Origin: Ulvibacter litoralis
Lineage (GTDB): Bacteria > Bacteroidota > Bacteroidia > Flavobacteriales > Flavobacteriaceae
Direction: 5' to 3'
Assembly (NCBI RefSeq): GCF_900102055.1
Contig: NZ_FNBA01000002.1
Location: 1 to 64,000 of the forward strand
Length of the DNA: 64,000 nt
Under the pieces are notes generated by a model. It was not told the DNA's origin and did not search any database. It saw nothing but the letters and a program-made list of their open reading frames with translations. Within the stretch, counting starts at the first letter, position 1, and each line of letters opens with the position of its first letter. Positions 28,041 to 36,855 of the stretch are shown here, piece after piece. The position numbers and the translations under genes are program-made.

Positions 28041-28415
28041 TCAGATGTCAAGTAAATAGGCTTCCATTTTTTCAGAATAAAGAGAAAATGATAGCTTTGG
28101 GGGGTGTGAAAACCATTTTATTTTTAATAGTGCGATACAGAATCTAGTTTTATCAAAATTAAACTATTGATTGTCAACAACTTGAGTATTGGTAATTTGT
28201 TAATAACTCTGTTGTTAAATTAGCGTTAATCTTCTCATAACCAGTCTTTTCGAAACTTATCTTTGCATTGTATTTTTGTAGGAAAATGTAACGGATAAAC
28301 CCCCGGTTTTATTTTTAACATTAATTAACGCTCTGTAAATCAGTTTTATGAAAAATGTTGTATATTTGCACGCTGAAAAAATAAGTGTGAATTTTCTCAC
28401 GAAAGTTTTTAAGAA
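28041..28415. other. 375-bp intergenic region with two promoter-like elements
   Basis: There is no convincing gene. TATATTTG (28361-28368), 47 nt before the downstream ATG, matches the -7 consensus, and a second match TATTTTTG lies at 28271-28278. Around 28171-28215 there is an imperfect dyad with AACAAC and GTTGTT arms. I see no clear terminator for mltG. Confidence 0.5.
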
Positions 28416-29057
28416 ATGAAAAAAAACATATTACAAGTTACATTAGTACTTATTGTTACTGTATTAGTAGCATCAAGTTTTTCTTTTAGAAAGGTAGATT
28501 TGTCTGTGTACAAAACAACAGGGATGAAGTTTAATTACTTTGTGCCTAACCACGATGATGAGCTTTTGCCAATTGTAACAGCACCACAATACAGTTTGTT
28601 TTTAGGAAAAACGTATGTAGGGTTTAAAGAGGCAGTTGGTTTTAAAGAGTCTCGAGGCGATTATTCTTCTGTAAATCCGTACGGATATATGGGAAAATAT
28701 CAATTTGGGAAAGAAACCTTACGAATGATTGGCGTGTATAATGCCGATACCTTTATGGAAGACCCAGAATTACAAGAAAAGGCTTTTAAAGCCTATACTT
28801 CTAGAAATAAATGGATTTTACGAAGAGACATCAAACGTTTTAAAGGTAGATTCATCAATGGGGTGAAAGTTACTGAGTCTGGAATTCTTGCAGCGGCACA
28901 TCTTGCTGGCGCTGGAAATGTGAAAAAATTCTTGCGTAGCTATGGGGTAGAAGATTTTGAGGATGCCAATGGCGTTTCCATTAGATATTATCTAAAGAAA
29001 TTTTCTGGATATGACACCTCGTTAATTCGTCCAGATCGAAAAGCAAAAGCATTGTAA
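28416..29057 (+). CDS. Secreted lysozyme-like (transglycosylase-fold) protein
   Basis: This is a 213-residue exported protein with an N-terminal signal/anchor (residues 4-24). The centre has a lysozyme/SLT-like core: GFKEAVGFKESRGDYSSVNPYGYMGKYQFG, in which the Glu of KESRGDY sits where the catalytic Glu of soluble lytic transglycosylases lies and GYMGKYQFG matches the usual G-L-M-Q-F segment. A later ESGILAAAHLAGAGNVKKFL fits the helical lobe. Activity on peptidoglycan is likely but not certain. It follows mltG and converges with the methylase gene, 9 bp apart. Confidence 0.7.
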   Translation: MKKNILQVTLVLIVTVLVASSFSFRKVDLSVYKTTGMKFNYFVPNHDDELLPIVTAPQYSLFLGKTYVGFKEAVGFKESRGDYSSVNPYGYMGKYQFGKETLRMIGVYNADTFMEDPELQEKAFKAYTSRNKWILRRDIKRFKGRFINGVKVTESGILAAAHLAGAGNVKKFLRSYGVEDFEDANGVSIRYYLKKFSGYDTSLIRPDRKAKAL

Positions 29058-29066
29058 AAAAGAAAA

Positions 29067-29780
29067 TTATTTTTGAATAATGAATAAGGTAGGTCTTTTA
29101 TGAAGGTCTACCTTTATTTTTTTCCAATCTCCCGCCGAAGCTGTTTTAATATATTCTGAAGGTAACGTAATGTCACAAGCCACGCAAATCATGGTTTGTG
29201 GATGTAACGTACTGCACAAACTTTCTAATAATTGATTGTTGCGATACGGTGTTTCGATGAATGATTGTGATTGATCGTATTCAATCGAGAGTTTTTCTAG
29301 GCGTTTAATTGTAGTTTTTCGCTCTCCTTTGTCAATGGGTAAATAACCATTAAAGGCAAAGTTCTGACCGTTAAATCCGCTGGCCATCATTGCCATTAAA
29401 ATTGAAGAAGGTCCTACCAAAGGTACGACACGAATTCCTCTTTTGTGTGCTTCTTGTACAACTGAGGCGCCCGGATCTGCAATTCCAGGACATCCAGCAT
29501 CGGATAGAACACCTACATCAAAACCTTGAAAGCAAGGATTGAGCATCTGCGGAATTTCTTCTGGATTGGTGAATTTGTTAATCTCTTGAAAGATAAGATC
29601 GCCTTGTATTTTTTTTGAATCAATACTTTTGATAAACCGACGGGCATTTTTTTCGTGCTCTACAACGTAGTGATTAATATGTTCTACGGCCTTTTTAACG
29701 AGTAGCGGTAATACTTCTAAGGGAGGCGTGTCTCCGAGTGTGCACGGAATTAAATATAAATTTCCTTTTTGGGGTTCCAT
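29067..29780 (-). CDS. RsmI-like SAM-dependent methyltransferase (tetrapyrrole methylase superfamily)
   Basis: This is a 237-residue protein of the RsmI/tetrapyrrole-methylase superfamily: LYLIPCTLGD, the SAM-binding LSDAGCPGIADPGASVVQEAHKRGI, VVPLVGPSSILMAMMASGFNGQNFAFNGYLP and FIETPYRN. True RsmI 2'-O-methylates C1402 of 16S rRNA and is about 280 residues with SDAGTPG; this shorter form has Cys in place of that Thr and is the variant often found in Bacteroidota, so the exact substrate is uncertain. It is 10 bp downstream of the T9SS dehydrogenase gene. Confidence 0.8.
   Translation of the reverse strand: MEPQKGNLYLIPCTLGDTPPLEVLPLLVKKAVEHINHYVVEHEKNARRFIKSIDSKKIQGDLIFQEINKFTNPEEIPQMLNPCFQGFDVGVLSDAGCPGIADPGASVVQEAHKRGIRVVPLVGPSSILMAMMASGFNGQNFAFNGYLPIDKGERKTTIKRLEKLSIEYDQSQSFIETPYRNNQLLESLCSTLHPQTMICVACDITLPSEYIKTASAGDWKKIKVDLHKRPTLFIIQK
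29086..29122 (+). terminator. Probable plus-strand terminator inside the 3' end of the methylase gene
   Basis: AAGGTAG (29086-29092) pairs with CTACCTT (29108-29114), followed by TATTTTTTT on the plus strand. It would end the transcript of the lysozyme-like gene and lies within the last codons of the convergent methylase gene. The stem is only 7 bp. Confidence 0.5.
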
Positions 29781-29790
29781 TAATTTGGGG

Positions 29791-31176
29791 TTACTGAATG
29801 ATTAATTTTTTTATACTGAAATTGCCGTTTTCAGCGGTGATTTTTGCGAGATAAATACCTTCAGAAAGACTAGTAAGTGAAATGTTTTTTTCTGAAGCGT
29901 TGATGTTTTCTTCGGAAAGTACTACGCTTCCTTTACTATCTACTATTTCAATAGAGGAGAACGTTCCCGATTCTGTTATAAAGTGAACGCTTTCCGAAGC
30001 AGGGTTGGGCGTCATCATGATATTATTCGTGCTGTCAAATTCTGAAACATTTACAATATGCTCTCCTATAATTTTGTAAATACTTCCTCCAAGAGCAACG
30101 ATATAAAGCTCTTCGTAGTTGTCTACTCCAAATGAAACCCACGAATTGTTAAAGGTTCCGTATTCAATTATGTCCCCATCATTATTTACAGAACCTATAA
30201 GACCACTGCACACATCGGCATAAAAGTACAAGCCATATAGATCTGCAAAGGTTCCGCCTCTGTAAACAATACCGCCCGTAATAGAACAGTTACTAGTACT
30301 TGAGCTGGACGAATATTCAGCAAAAGGGAACGTAAGCTCACTTGCTGAAGGACAACCGCTCGTGTTATAGGTCTGAGAGCCTTCGTAACAGCGCCATCCG
30401 TAATTTAAACCTCCTTCTGAGCTTTGAGCTCTGTCAATTTCTTCTACATCTCCTTGTCCCACATCGCCAATCCAGATGTCTCCAGTGATACTATCAAAAG
30501 AGAAGCGCCAAGGGTTTCGTAATCCGTAGGCCCAAATTTCTTGTGCATGGGTAGTACTGCCAGCAAATGGATTATCTGAAGGGATGCTATAGTTATTAGG
30601 AGGAGCTGGTGTATCAATATCTAGTCGGAGTAACTTCCCTAATAAAACACTGGTGTTTTGAGCTCTATTTTCGGGATCTCCACTAGAGCCACCATCGCCG
30701 GCTGCGATATAAAGATAACCGTCTGGACCAAATGCGATTCCGCCTCCGTTGTGGTTCGAATAAGGTTGGTCGTATTCGATAATCTTGAGTTCAGAGTTGG
30801 GCAATGTAGTGTTTGGGTCGTTAGGGTCTGTAGTAAACCTAGCAACACGTGTGTTTCCGTTTGTTTTGGTGTAGTTAACAAAATAGTGTCCATTATTTGC
30901 GTAGTCTGGATGAAATGCCAAACCGAGCAAACCTTGTTCACCACCTGTAGAAACTAAACTTGTAATATCTAAGAATAGAATAGGGTTTACACTTCCGTCA
31001 GGATTAAGTATTTTAATGCGTCCTCCTTTTTCAGCTACAAAAAGACGTTCATCGCCAACATTTTGTAGATCAATAGGACTGATAAAACCGTCTTTAATAA
31101 GTTCAAGGGTGATATCTTGAGCCAATAGGGTACAGGATAATAAACAAAATAGCGAGGAGAGAAGGAAGGTTTTCAT
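29791..31176 (-). CDS. PQQ/sorbosone-type sugar dehydrogenase-like protein with T9SS sorting domain
   Basis: This is a 461-residue secreted protein. A signal peptide (residues 1-19, LLAQ) precedes a six-bladed beta-propeller of the glucose/sorbosone dehydrogenase family: GLLGLAFHPDYANNGHYFVNY, SNHNGGGIAFGPDGYLYIAAGDGG, WAYGLRNPWRFSFD, GEIDRAQ-type VEEIDRAQSSEGGLNYGWRCYEG. Residues about 380-461 are a type A T9SS C-terminal domain (MMTPNPASESVHF, IEIVDSKGSVV, LSEGIYLAKI, IKKLIIQ). It should be exported by the Por/T9SS system to the cell surface or medium. The sugar substrate is unknown, and PQQ dependence is a family inference. Confidence 0.9.
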   Translation of the reverse strand: MKTFLLSSLFCLLSCTLLAQDITLELIKDGFISPIDLQNVGDERLFVAEKGGRIKILNPDGSVNPILFLDITSLVSTGGEQGLLGLAFHPDYANNGHYFVNYTKTNGNTRVARFTTDPNDPNTTLPNSELKIIEYDQPYSNHNGGGIAFGPDGYLYIAAGDGGSSGDPENRAQNTSVLLGKLLRLDIDTPAPPNNYSIPSDNPFAGSTTHAQEIWAYGLRNPWRFSFDSITGDIWIGDVGQGDVEEIDRAQSSEGGLNYGWRCYEGSQTYNTSGCPSASELTFPFAEYSSSSSTSNCSITGGIVYRGGTFADLYGLYFYADVCSGLIGSVNNDGDIIEYGTFNNSWVSFGVDNYEELYIVALGGSIYKIIGEHIVNVSEFDSTNNIMMTPNPASESVHFITESGTFSSIEIVDSKGSVVLSEENINASEKNISLTSLSEGIYLAKITAENGNFSIKKLIIQ

Positions 31177-31219
31177 AACTTTTTATTGGTACACTAATGT
31201 AGTGAAAACCAAGCAATAA

Positions 31220-31678
31220 TTAAAGCGATAGTTTACTTACTAGAATTTCGCAAGCTTCATCAATCATTTTGTACACATTGTCAAAGCCTGTTGTCCCTCC
31301 GTAATAGGGGTCTGGAACATCTACATTTTCGTTTGGAAAGATAAAATCTAGGAGTAATTGTACTTTTTTAGTGTCACCTTCATTTCTAGCGAGTTGTAGG
31401 ACGTTTGCTTTGTTAGAATTGTCCATTACAAAAATGTAATCAAAAGTGTCAAAATCTTGAGTGCTAAACTGTCTGCCTCGTTGCTGAGAAATGTCTATTC
31501 CATTTTGTTTTGCAACAGCAATACTTCTCGGGTCTGGCGAATTTCCAACGTGCCAATGACCTGTTCCCGCCGAATCTACAGTTACTTTTGAAGTGTCAAC
31601 TTTCGACTTCAATATACCTTCAGCTAGAGGAGATCGGCAAATATTGCCAAGACATACCATGAGTACTTTTGTTTGCAT
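31220..31678 (-). CDS. Low-molecular-weight protein tyrosine phosphatase
   Basis: This is a 152-residue cytosolic phosphatase using a Cys nucleophile. The P-loop CLGNICRSP lies at the N-terminus and the general-acid Asp in VPDPYYGG near the C-terminus; MDNSNKANVL is also typical. In bacteria such enzymes act on phosphotyrosine proteins such as capsule kinases, but here no kinase is adjacent. The gene sits 43 bp downstream of dnaA on the same strand. Confidence 0.93.
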   Translation of the reverse strand: MQTKVLMVCLGNICRSPLAEGILKSKVDTSKVTVDSAGTGHWHVGNSPDPRSIAVAKQNGIDISQQRGRQFSTQDFDTFDYIFVMDNSNKANVLQLARNEGDTKKVQLLLDFIFPNENVDVPDPYYGGTTGFDNVYKMIDEACEILVSKLSL

Positions 31679-31721
31679 CGCTAGATGTGTGTCGTTTTCG
31701 GAAAAGATTCCGAAGAAAAAG

Positions 31722-33152
31722 TTATAACGTTAGTTTCTTATTAAGATCTTCTACGTATTTTCTGAATTGTTTGTCGGTAGTAGAAAGATTGTCTACAGTT
31801 TTACAAGCGTGAAGTACGGTTGCATGATCGCGCTGTCCAATTTGAGAACCAATAGATGCTAATGAAGCTTTGGTTAGTTTCTTTGCAAAGAACATTGCTA
31901 ATTGTCTCGCTTGTACAATGTGACGCTTACGGGTTTTAGATTGTAAGGTGTCAACATCCATTTGGAAATAATCGCTCACTACTTTTTGGATGTAGTCGAT
32001 AGATACTTCACGTTTAATGTGCTTCACGTAGTTATCAACAATTTTCTTCGCTAATTCAATAGTGATTTCGCGTTTGTTGAATGATGAATGAGCAATTAAA
32101 GAAATAATAGCGCCTTCCAGTTCGCGAATGTTTGTTTTGATGTTGTTGGCTAGAAACTCAACAATATCATCTGGCATTTCCACACCATCGCGATACAATT
32201 TGTTTTTAATAATGGCAACACGTGTATCGTAATCTGGATGGTTCAATTCTGCTGAAAGTCCCCATTTGAAACGTGATAATAAGCGTTGTTCTATATCAAT
32301 CATATCGACAGGAGCCTTGTCACTTGTTAAAATAACTTGCTTTCCGTTTTGATGTAAGTGATTGAAAATATGGAAGAAAACGTCTTGTGTTCCTGCTTTA
32401 CCAGACAATAATTGAATGTCGTCTACAATAAGCACATCTATAATTTGGTAAAAATGAATAAAGTCATTTCTGTTATTTTTCTTTACCGACTCAATGTACT
32501 GTTGTGTGAATTTTTCAGCAGAAATATAAAGAACTGTTTTCTCAGGATATTTGTCTTTTATTTCAACTCCGATAGCGTGTCCTAAATGCGTTTTTCCTAA
32601 ACCAACACCTCCAAATATAAGCAGTGGGTTAAAAGAAGTTCCTCCAGGTTTGTTGGCAACAGCTAAACCAGCCGAGCGCGCCAAACGGTTCGATTCTCCT
32701 TCTAAGAAACTCTCAAAGTTGTAATTTGGATTTAATTGTGATTCGATTTTTACATTTCGAATCCCAGGAATGATAAACGGATTTTTAAGCTCCGGACTTT
32801 TATTTTTAAGTGGCACATCAACTTCTTGCGATTGTTGAGCGTTGCTTCTATTTGAACTTGGAATTTTTTCGGTAAATGGTTGTTTGTTACCGTAGGTGTT
32901 TTCCATTTTAATAATGTACACCAATTTTGCAGTCGCACCTAACTCTTTGTTAAGAGCTACTTTTAACAACTTCACGTAGTGCTCCTCAAGCCATTCGTAA
33001 AAAAACTTACTTGGCACTTGAATACTAAGAGCATTGTCTGTAAGCTTTACAGCCTTAATTGGTTCGAACCAAGTCTTGTATGCCTGAGATGCAATATTAT
33101 CTTCAATAAAGGACAAACAGTTGTTCCAAACCGATTCCGCAGTTTTGCTCAT
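31722..33152 (-). CDS. dnaA: Chromosomal replication initiator DnaA
   Basis: DnaA is the ATP-dependent initiator that binds oriC. The 476-residue protein has domain I (about 1-80), a low-complexity linker (about 90-130), the AAA+ domain with Walker A GGVGLGKTH and Walker B VLIVDDIQLL, sensor segments (SRFKWGLSAEL), and the C-terminal DNA-binding helix-turn-helix with signature GQRDHATVLHACKTVDNL. The 209-bp upstream region has only one near-match to a DnaA box (TTGTTCACA, minus strand, about 33246-33254), so autoregulation is possible, but there is no evidence that oriC is here. Confidence 0.97.
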   Translation of the reverse strand: MSKTAESVWNNCLSFIEDNIASQAYKTWFEPIKAVKLTDNALSIQVPSKFFYEWLEEHYVKLLKVALNKELGATAKLVYIIKMENTYGNKQPFTEKIPSSNRSNAQQSQEVDVPLKNKSPELKNPFIIPGIRNVKIESQLNPNYNFESFLEGESNRLARSAGLAVANKPGGTSFNPLLIFGGVGLGKTHLGHAIGVEIKDKYPEKTVLYISAEKFTQQYIESVKKNNRNDFIHFYQIIDVLIVDDIQLLSGKAGTQDVFFHIFNHLHQNGKQVILTSDKAPVDMIDIEQRLLSRFKWGLSAELNHPDYDTRVAIIKNKLYRDGVEMPDDIVEFLANNIKTNIRELEGAIISLIAHSSFNKREITIELAKKIVDNYVKHIKREVSIDYIQKVVSDYFQMDVDTLQSKTRKRHIVQARQLAMFFAKKLTKASLASIGSQIGQRDHATVLHACKTVDNLSTTDKQFRKYVEDLNKKLTL

Positions 33153-33361
33153 AGTTAATTTTGTTGAAGTTTTTAGTTTGTTAAATTAGGGTGGCTAATA
33201 AATGAAAAAGAGTGTCTTTTTGACATTTTCTTAACGGTGCAAATATGTGAACAAAAAAATGAAAAAAAAAACGTTGGGGGTATTGAATTTTCGGTTTTTT
33301 TTTCTCATACTTAATTTATGCTAAAGCTACGAAAAAAGTTCCTTTTTATACCTATCATCTT

Positions 33362-33760
33362 GTGAAAAAAACTCTTACAAAATTTCGCGTTCGTTACGGC
33401 GAAACCGATCAAATGGGCATCGTTTATTACGGAAATTATGCGCAATATTTAGAACAGGGGAGAACCGAATGGCTACGAGAATTGGGCTTTTCCTATCGAT
33501 GGATGGAAGAAAACAACGTTCAACTACCTGTTATTAATTTAAACATAGATTACAAGTCCCCAGCACATTATGATGACCTACTCACCGTAGTTACTACCTT
33601 GGTGAAAATTCCTACAGTGCGAATTGAATTTTACTACGAAATATATAACCAAAATGACAAGCTTTTGATAACCGCAAATACGACTTTGGTTTTTGTGAAT
33701 AGTACTACAAAAAAGTTGATGAAAGCACCAAGTTATTTGTTGGAAAAATTGACTGAATAG
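33362..33760 (+). CDS. YbgC-like acyl-CoA thioesterase (4HBT hotdog fold)
   Basis: This is a 132-residue hotdog-fold protein. The N-terminal YGETDQMGIVYYGNYAQYLEQGRTEWL carries the catalytic Asp and the V-Y-Y-x-N-Y-x-x-Y-x-E-x-x-R-x-E pattern of the YbgC/4-hydroxybenzoyl-CoA thioesterase family. It hydrolyses acyl-CoAs; in Proteobacteria YbgC is tied to the Tol-Pal system, but no tol genes are near. Translation starts at a GTG (33362). It diverges from dnaA. Confidence 0.9.
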   Translation: MKKTLTKFRVRYGETDQMGIVYYGNYAQYLEQGRTEWLRELGFSYRWMEENNVQLPVINLNIDYKSPAHYDDLLTVVTTLVKIPTVRIEFYYEIYNQNDKLLITANTTLVFVNSTTKKLMKAPSYLLEKLTE

Positions 33761-33781
33761 TTAAACAATTTTAGCTTTTTT

Positions 33782-34399
33782 TTATTCAGGAGTGTTTAGC
33801 TTTTTGATCGAAACTTTATACGTGTTGTTGAAAAGTTCAAAAATACGTTCTGCGTCTTTTTTTCGAACCGAAATTTCAAACTCGCACGAAAGCTCCATTT
33901 TCTGATTTTCTATGGAAAGGGACTCGTCTTTTATAATTCGCATCACGGTGTTCATTTCTGGATATTCAAACGTGAGTTTAAATTCTTCGTCAATAGTTCG
34001 CTCTACAATCTTTGAAGCTTCTAAAGCCATCTGTGCACCGGTTTTATAGGCTTGGATTAAACCGCCAACCCCTAATTTGGTGCCGCCAAAATAACGAACA
34101 ACTACAACAAGTACATTGGTAACGTCAAAGGATTGTAATTGTCCATAAATAGGCATTCCTGCACTGTTCGAGGGCTCTCCATCGTCATTGGCACGGTAAT
34201 TTTCATAACTTTTACCGAGCTGCCAAGCGTAACACCAGTGACGTGCATTGTGATGCGTTTTCTTCAGTTGCTCTATGTGTTCTTTTATTTGGTCTTCATT
34301 AGTGACGGGAAAAGCATATCCATAAAACTTGCTGCCTCTGTCTTTAAAAAGGGTTTCCGTAGAGGGTTTTACAATGGTTTTGTAGGTGTCTTTTTCCAT
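33782..34399 (-). CDS. YigZ/IMPACT family protein
   Basis: This is a 205-residue protein with an N-terminal IMPACT domain (DGEPSNSAGMPIYGQL; TNVLVVVVRYFGGTKLGVGGLIQAYKTGAQMAL) and a C-terminal DUF1949-like ferredoxin-fold region. The family is linked to translation or stress control (IMPACT, YigZ), with no defined enzymatic reaction. Its ATG shares one base with the stop of the upstream permease gene (TAATG). It converges with the thioesterase gene, 21 bp apart. Confidence 0.9.
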   Translation of the reverse strand: MEKDTYKTIVKPSTETLFKDRGSKFYGYAFPVTNEDQIKEHIEQLKKTHHNARHWCYAWQLGKSYENYRANDDGEPSNSAGMPIYGQLQSFDVTNVLVVVVRYFGGTKLGVGGLIQAYKTGAQMALEASKIVERTIDEEFKLTFEYPEMNTVMRIIKDESLSIENQKMELSCEFEISVRKKDAERIFELFNNTYKVSIKKLNTPE

Positions 34400-35271
34400 T
34401 AGCTATTAGAAAGTGTGATTAAAAGAATGCTTAAGATAGCCAAAACAATTCCGATCCAGTTTTTAAGAGTGAGTTTTTCTTTAAAGAAGGTTATTCCTAT
34501 TAATGTCGATACCATTACGATTGCAACGTTGTTCACAGTGAATATTCCAGAGCTATCAAATAAATCACTTCGAAGGGCTTTTACAAGAAAAAAGATGGAA
34601 AAATAATTTGGGATTCCTAAGAAAATCCCCGCAAGAATATTTTTAAATGATAACTGCAGTTTTCCAACAAAGCTTTTATAGACTAAGGTAAGGCTTCCAA
34701 TAATTGCTGCGAAGGCAAATATGGTTGCTGAAAATACAGGGATGTCATTTTCTGAAACATACGAATTCTCTAAAAATTTAATACTAGTGTCAATAATTCC
34801 GCTTCCTAAGAATACAAATAAAGGGTAGAGTAGGTTCTTTCGTTCTATGGTGAGCCCGTCTTTAGTCTTTACTGAAGTTAGATACACTGCGACTAGCGCA
34901 AATAAAATCCCAACTATTTTTAAAGTGCCAAAGTGTTCCTTATAATATAGGAGTCCGAAAAGGATCGGAATTACAACGCTCATCTTCGTTGCGACAGAAA
35001 CCACCGATAAGCCACTTCGCTGCGTCGTTACCGCCATTAAGTTGAATACAACGATGAATAAGACTCCAAGTCCTAAGCTGTAATAAAACCAGTCGTAATT
35101 GGGTATTTCTGAAACAACAATAGGATGGTCGTAAGCGATAATACCGCAAATACAGGCAATAAAGTAATTCGCTATAATCGCCTGTGAAGTGTTTACATTA
35201 TATTTCGCAAAGAGTTTGAATACAACAAAAATTAAAACCGACGCTAGTATGCTAAGAAGTAAGTATGTCAA
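34399..35271 (-). CDS. EamA/DMT superfamily permease
   Basis: This is a 290-residue inner-membrane protein with about ten hydrophobic helices in two repeats of five, typical of drug/metabolite transporters (ILFALVAVYLTSV closing the first half; IGITFFKEKLTLKNWIGIVLAILSILLI closing the second). The substrate is unknown. It overlaps ribD by 4 bp at its 5' end (ATGA) and yigZ by 1 bp at its 3' end, so ribD-permease-yigZ form one operon; flavin export is a possible but untested idea. Confidence 0.85.
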   Translation of the reverse strand: MTYLLLSILASVLIFVVFKLFAKYNVNTSQAIIANYFIACICGIIAYDHPIVVSEIPNYDWFYYSLGLGVLFIVVFNLMAVTTQRSGLSVVSVATKMSVVIPILFGLLYYKEHFGTLKIVGILFALVAVYLTSVKTKDGLTIERKNLLYPLFVFLGSGIIDTSIKFLENSYVSENDIPVFSATIFAFAAIIGSLTLVYKSFVGKLQLSFKNILAGIFLGIPNYFSIFFLVKALRSDLFDSSGIFTVNNVAIVMVSTLIGITFFKEKLTLKNWIGIVLAILSILLITLSNS

Positions 35272-36320
35272 AGTGGGTTGTTTTTAAAGTACTGTAATAC
35301 GTCTTCTCTTATGTTTTCTTCGGAATGAATTACTGCGGAAAGTACCGGAGCTTTGACGCCTTTGCCAAAGATAGCTTTTCCTTTAAAAACAAAGGCTTCG
35401 TCCCAAAGATTGGCATCTATAAATGTCTGAAGGGTTTTTGCACCGCCTTCTATAATGATAGATTGCAATTCATGTTTGTGGGCTATGTTGCAAATTTGTT
35501 GCGTTAGGTTTTCTGAAAAATCACAACGTTCATAAAAATGAGTTGCTGTGTTTGTGGCTTCTTTTTCTGTAACGATAATGGTTTTGGAAGCATCGTTTAA
35601 AACGGAAGCTTCTTTTGAAATCTTTAAGTTTCGGTCTAAAACAACTCGAACAGGATTGCTTCCGTACCAGTCGCGCGTAGTTAGGCTCGGATTATCATCT
35701 AAAACGGTCTGCGTGCCGACTACTATTCCTTGTTCTTCGGCGCGGAGTTTATGTGCAATTTGTCTAGAGTAGGTGTTCGTAATCCAAACAGGTTCTATTT
35801 TATTGTTTCTTTCTGAACTCTCTGGCGCTATGAAGCCATCGGCTGTTTCGGCCCATTTTAATAATATATAAGGACGTTTTTTTTTGTGAAACGTAAAAAA
35901 TCGTTTGTTTAATTCGTCACATTCCGTTTCCAAAACGCCAACGACTACATCACATCCCGCTTGTAGTAACTTCTGAATACCACGTCCCGCTACTTTCGGA
36001 TTCGGGTCGGTACTGCCAATTACGACTTTCTTAATACCTGAGGCGATGATTAAATCGGCACAGGGTGGTGTTTTTCCAAAATGGCTGCAAGGTTCTAAGC
36101 TCACATAGATGGTTGCTTTTTGTAATTGTTCCTTGTCTTTTGCACTCGAAATGGCGTTTACTTCCGCATGAGGCATTCCAGCTTGGTAATGCCAGCCTTC
36201 GCCTATAACTTTATTATTGTAAACAATAACGCTTCCTACTAACGGGTTGGGATACGTGGTTCCCAGTCCATTTTTAGCGAGTTGAACGCAGCGAGACATA
36301 TATTTTTCGAGTATCTTCAC
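35268..36320 (-). CDS. ribD: Riboflavin biosynthesis bifunctional deaminase/reductase
   Basis: RibD deaminates the pyrimidine intermediate from GTP and then reduces its ribose, steps 2 and 3 of riboflavin synthesis. The deaminase domain (about 1-145) has zinc ligands in PHAEVNAI and EPCSHFGKTPPCADL; the reductase domain (about 150-345) has RPYILLKWAETADGFIAP and IIIEGGAKTLQTFI. The frame opens with TTG at 36335, but this lies inside a promoter-like TATTTTTA; I prefer GTG 36320 (VKILEKYMSRC), which fits the family N-terminus; ATG 36299 is an alternative. Length from GTG is 350 residues, normal for the family. Confidence 0.94.
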   Translation of the reverse strand: MKILEKYMSRCVQLAKNGLGTTYPNPLVGSVIVYNNKVIGEGWHYQAGMPHAEVNAISSAKDKEQLQKATIYVSLEPCSHFGKTPPCADLIIASGIKKVVIGSTDPNPKVAGRGIQKLLQAGCDVVVGVLETECDELNKRFFTFHKKKRPYILLKWAETADGFIAPESSERNNKIEPVWITNTYSRQIAHKLRAEEQGIVVGTQTVLDDNPSLTTRDWYGSNPVRVVLDRNLKISKEASVLNDASKTIIVTEKEATNTATHFYERCDFSENLTQQICNIAHKHELQSIIIEGGAKTLQTFIDANLWDEAFVFKGKAIFGKGVKAPVLSAVIHSEENIREDVLQYFKNNPL

Positions 36321-36347
36321 CGCGTAAAAATACAATGATTTGCTTAG

Positions 36348-36836
36348 ATGAACACACCTATCATTAGACCTTTAGAAAAAAAAGATAATCCGCACATTGC
36401 AAGTGTTATTCGCGCTGTTTTAATCGATTTAGGTGTTCCGAAAGTTGGAACAGCCTATGCCGATGCAGCTTTAGATTGTATGTTTGAAACCTATCAAAAA
36501 GAACGCGCTATGTATTTCGTAGTGCTTGAAAATGATAGGATTATAGGCGGTTCCGGAATTGCGCAGTTGGATAATTATGATGGGAATGTGTGTGAGCTTC
36601 AGAAAATGTATTTTTTACCTGAAGCGAGAGGAAAAGGAATTGGAACGGCGATGATAAACCGTTGTTTGGAGTTTGCGGCAACCCATAACTTTGACCAATG
36701 TTACCTAGAAACGATGCCGTATATGAAGGCGGCTCAGAAACTATATGAGCGCTCCGGATTCCGACATATCGACGGACCAATGGGCGATACAGGGCATTAT
36801 TCATGTCCCGTACATATGTTAAAAGATTTAAAATAA
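36348..36836 (+). CDS. GNAT family N-acetyltransferase
   Basis: This is a 162-residue single GNAT domain. The acetyl-CoA binding motif is clear: CELQKMYFLPEARGKGIGTAMINRCLEFA, followed by CYLETMPYMKAAQKLYERSGFRHI. Substrate unknown. It is divergent from ribD with only 27 bp between the chosen starts, and 19 bp upstream of prmC on the same strand. Confidence 0.9.
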   Translation: MNTPIIRPLEKKDNPHIASVIRAVLIDLGVPKVGTAYADAALDCMFETYQKERAMYFVVLENDRIIGGSGIAQLDNYDGNVCELQKMYFLPEARGKGIGTAMINRCLEFAATHNFDQCYLETMPYMKAAQKLYERSGFRHIDGPMGDTGHYSCPVHMLKDLK

Positions 36837-36855
36837 TCTGTTTATTTATTTCTGA

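Noticed and set aside
33153-33361. oriC next to dnaA
   Set aside because: I see only one near-match to a DnaA box and no box cluster or AT-rich 13-mer series; in Bacteroidota the origin need not be beside dnaA.
31722-36320. Phage-defence or mobile island around the phosphatase, permease and YigZ genes
   Set aside because: All are ordinary chromosomal families in tight operons, with no integrase, transposase, direct repeats or change in composition.
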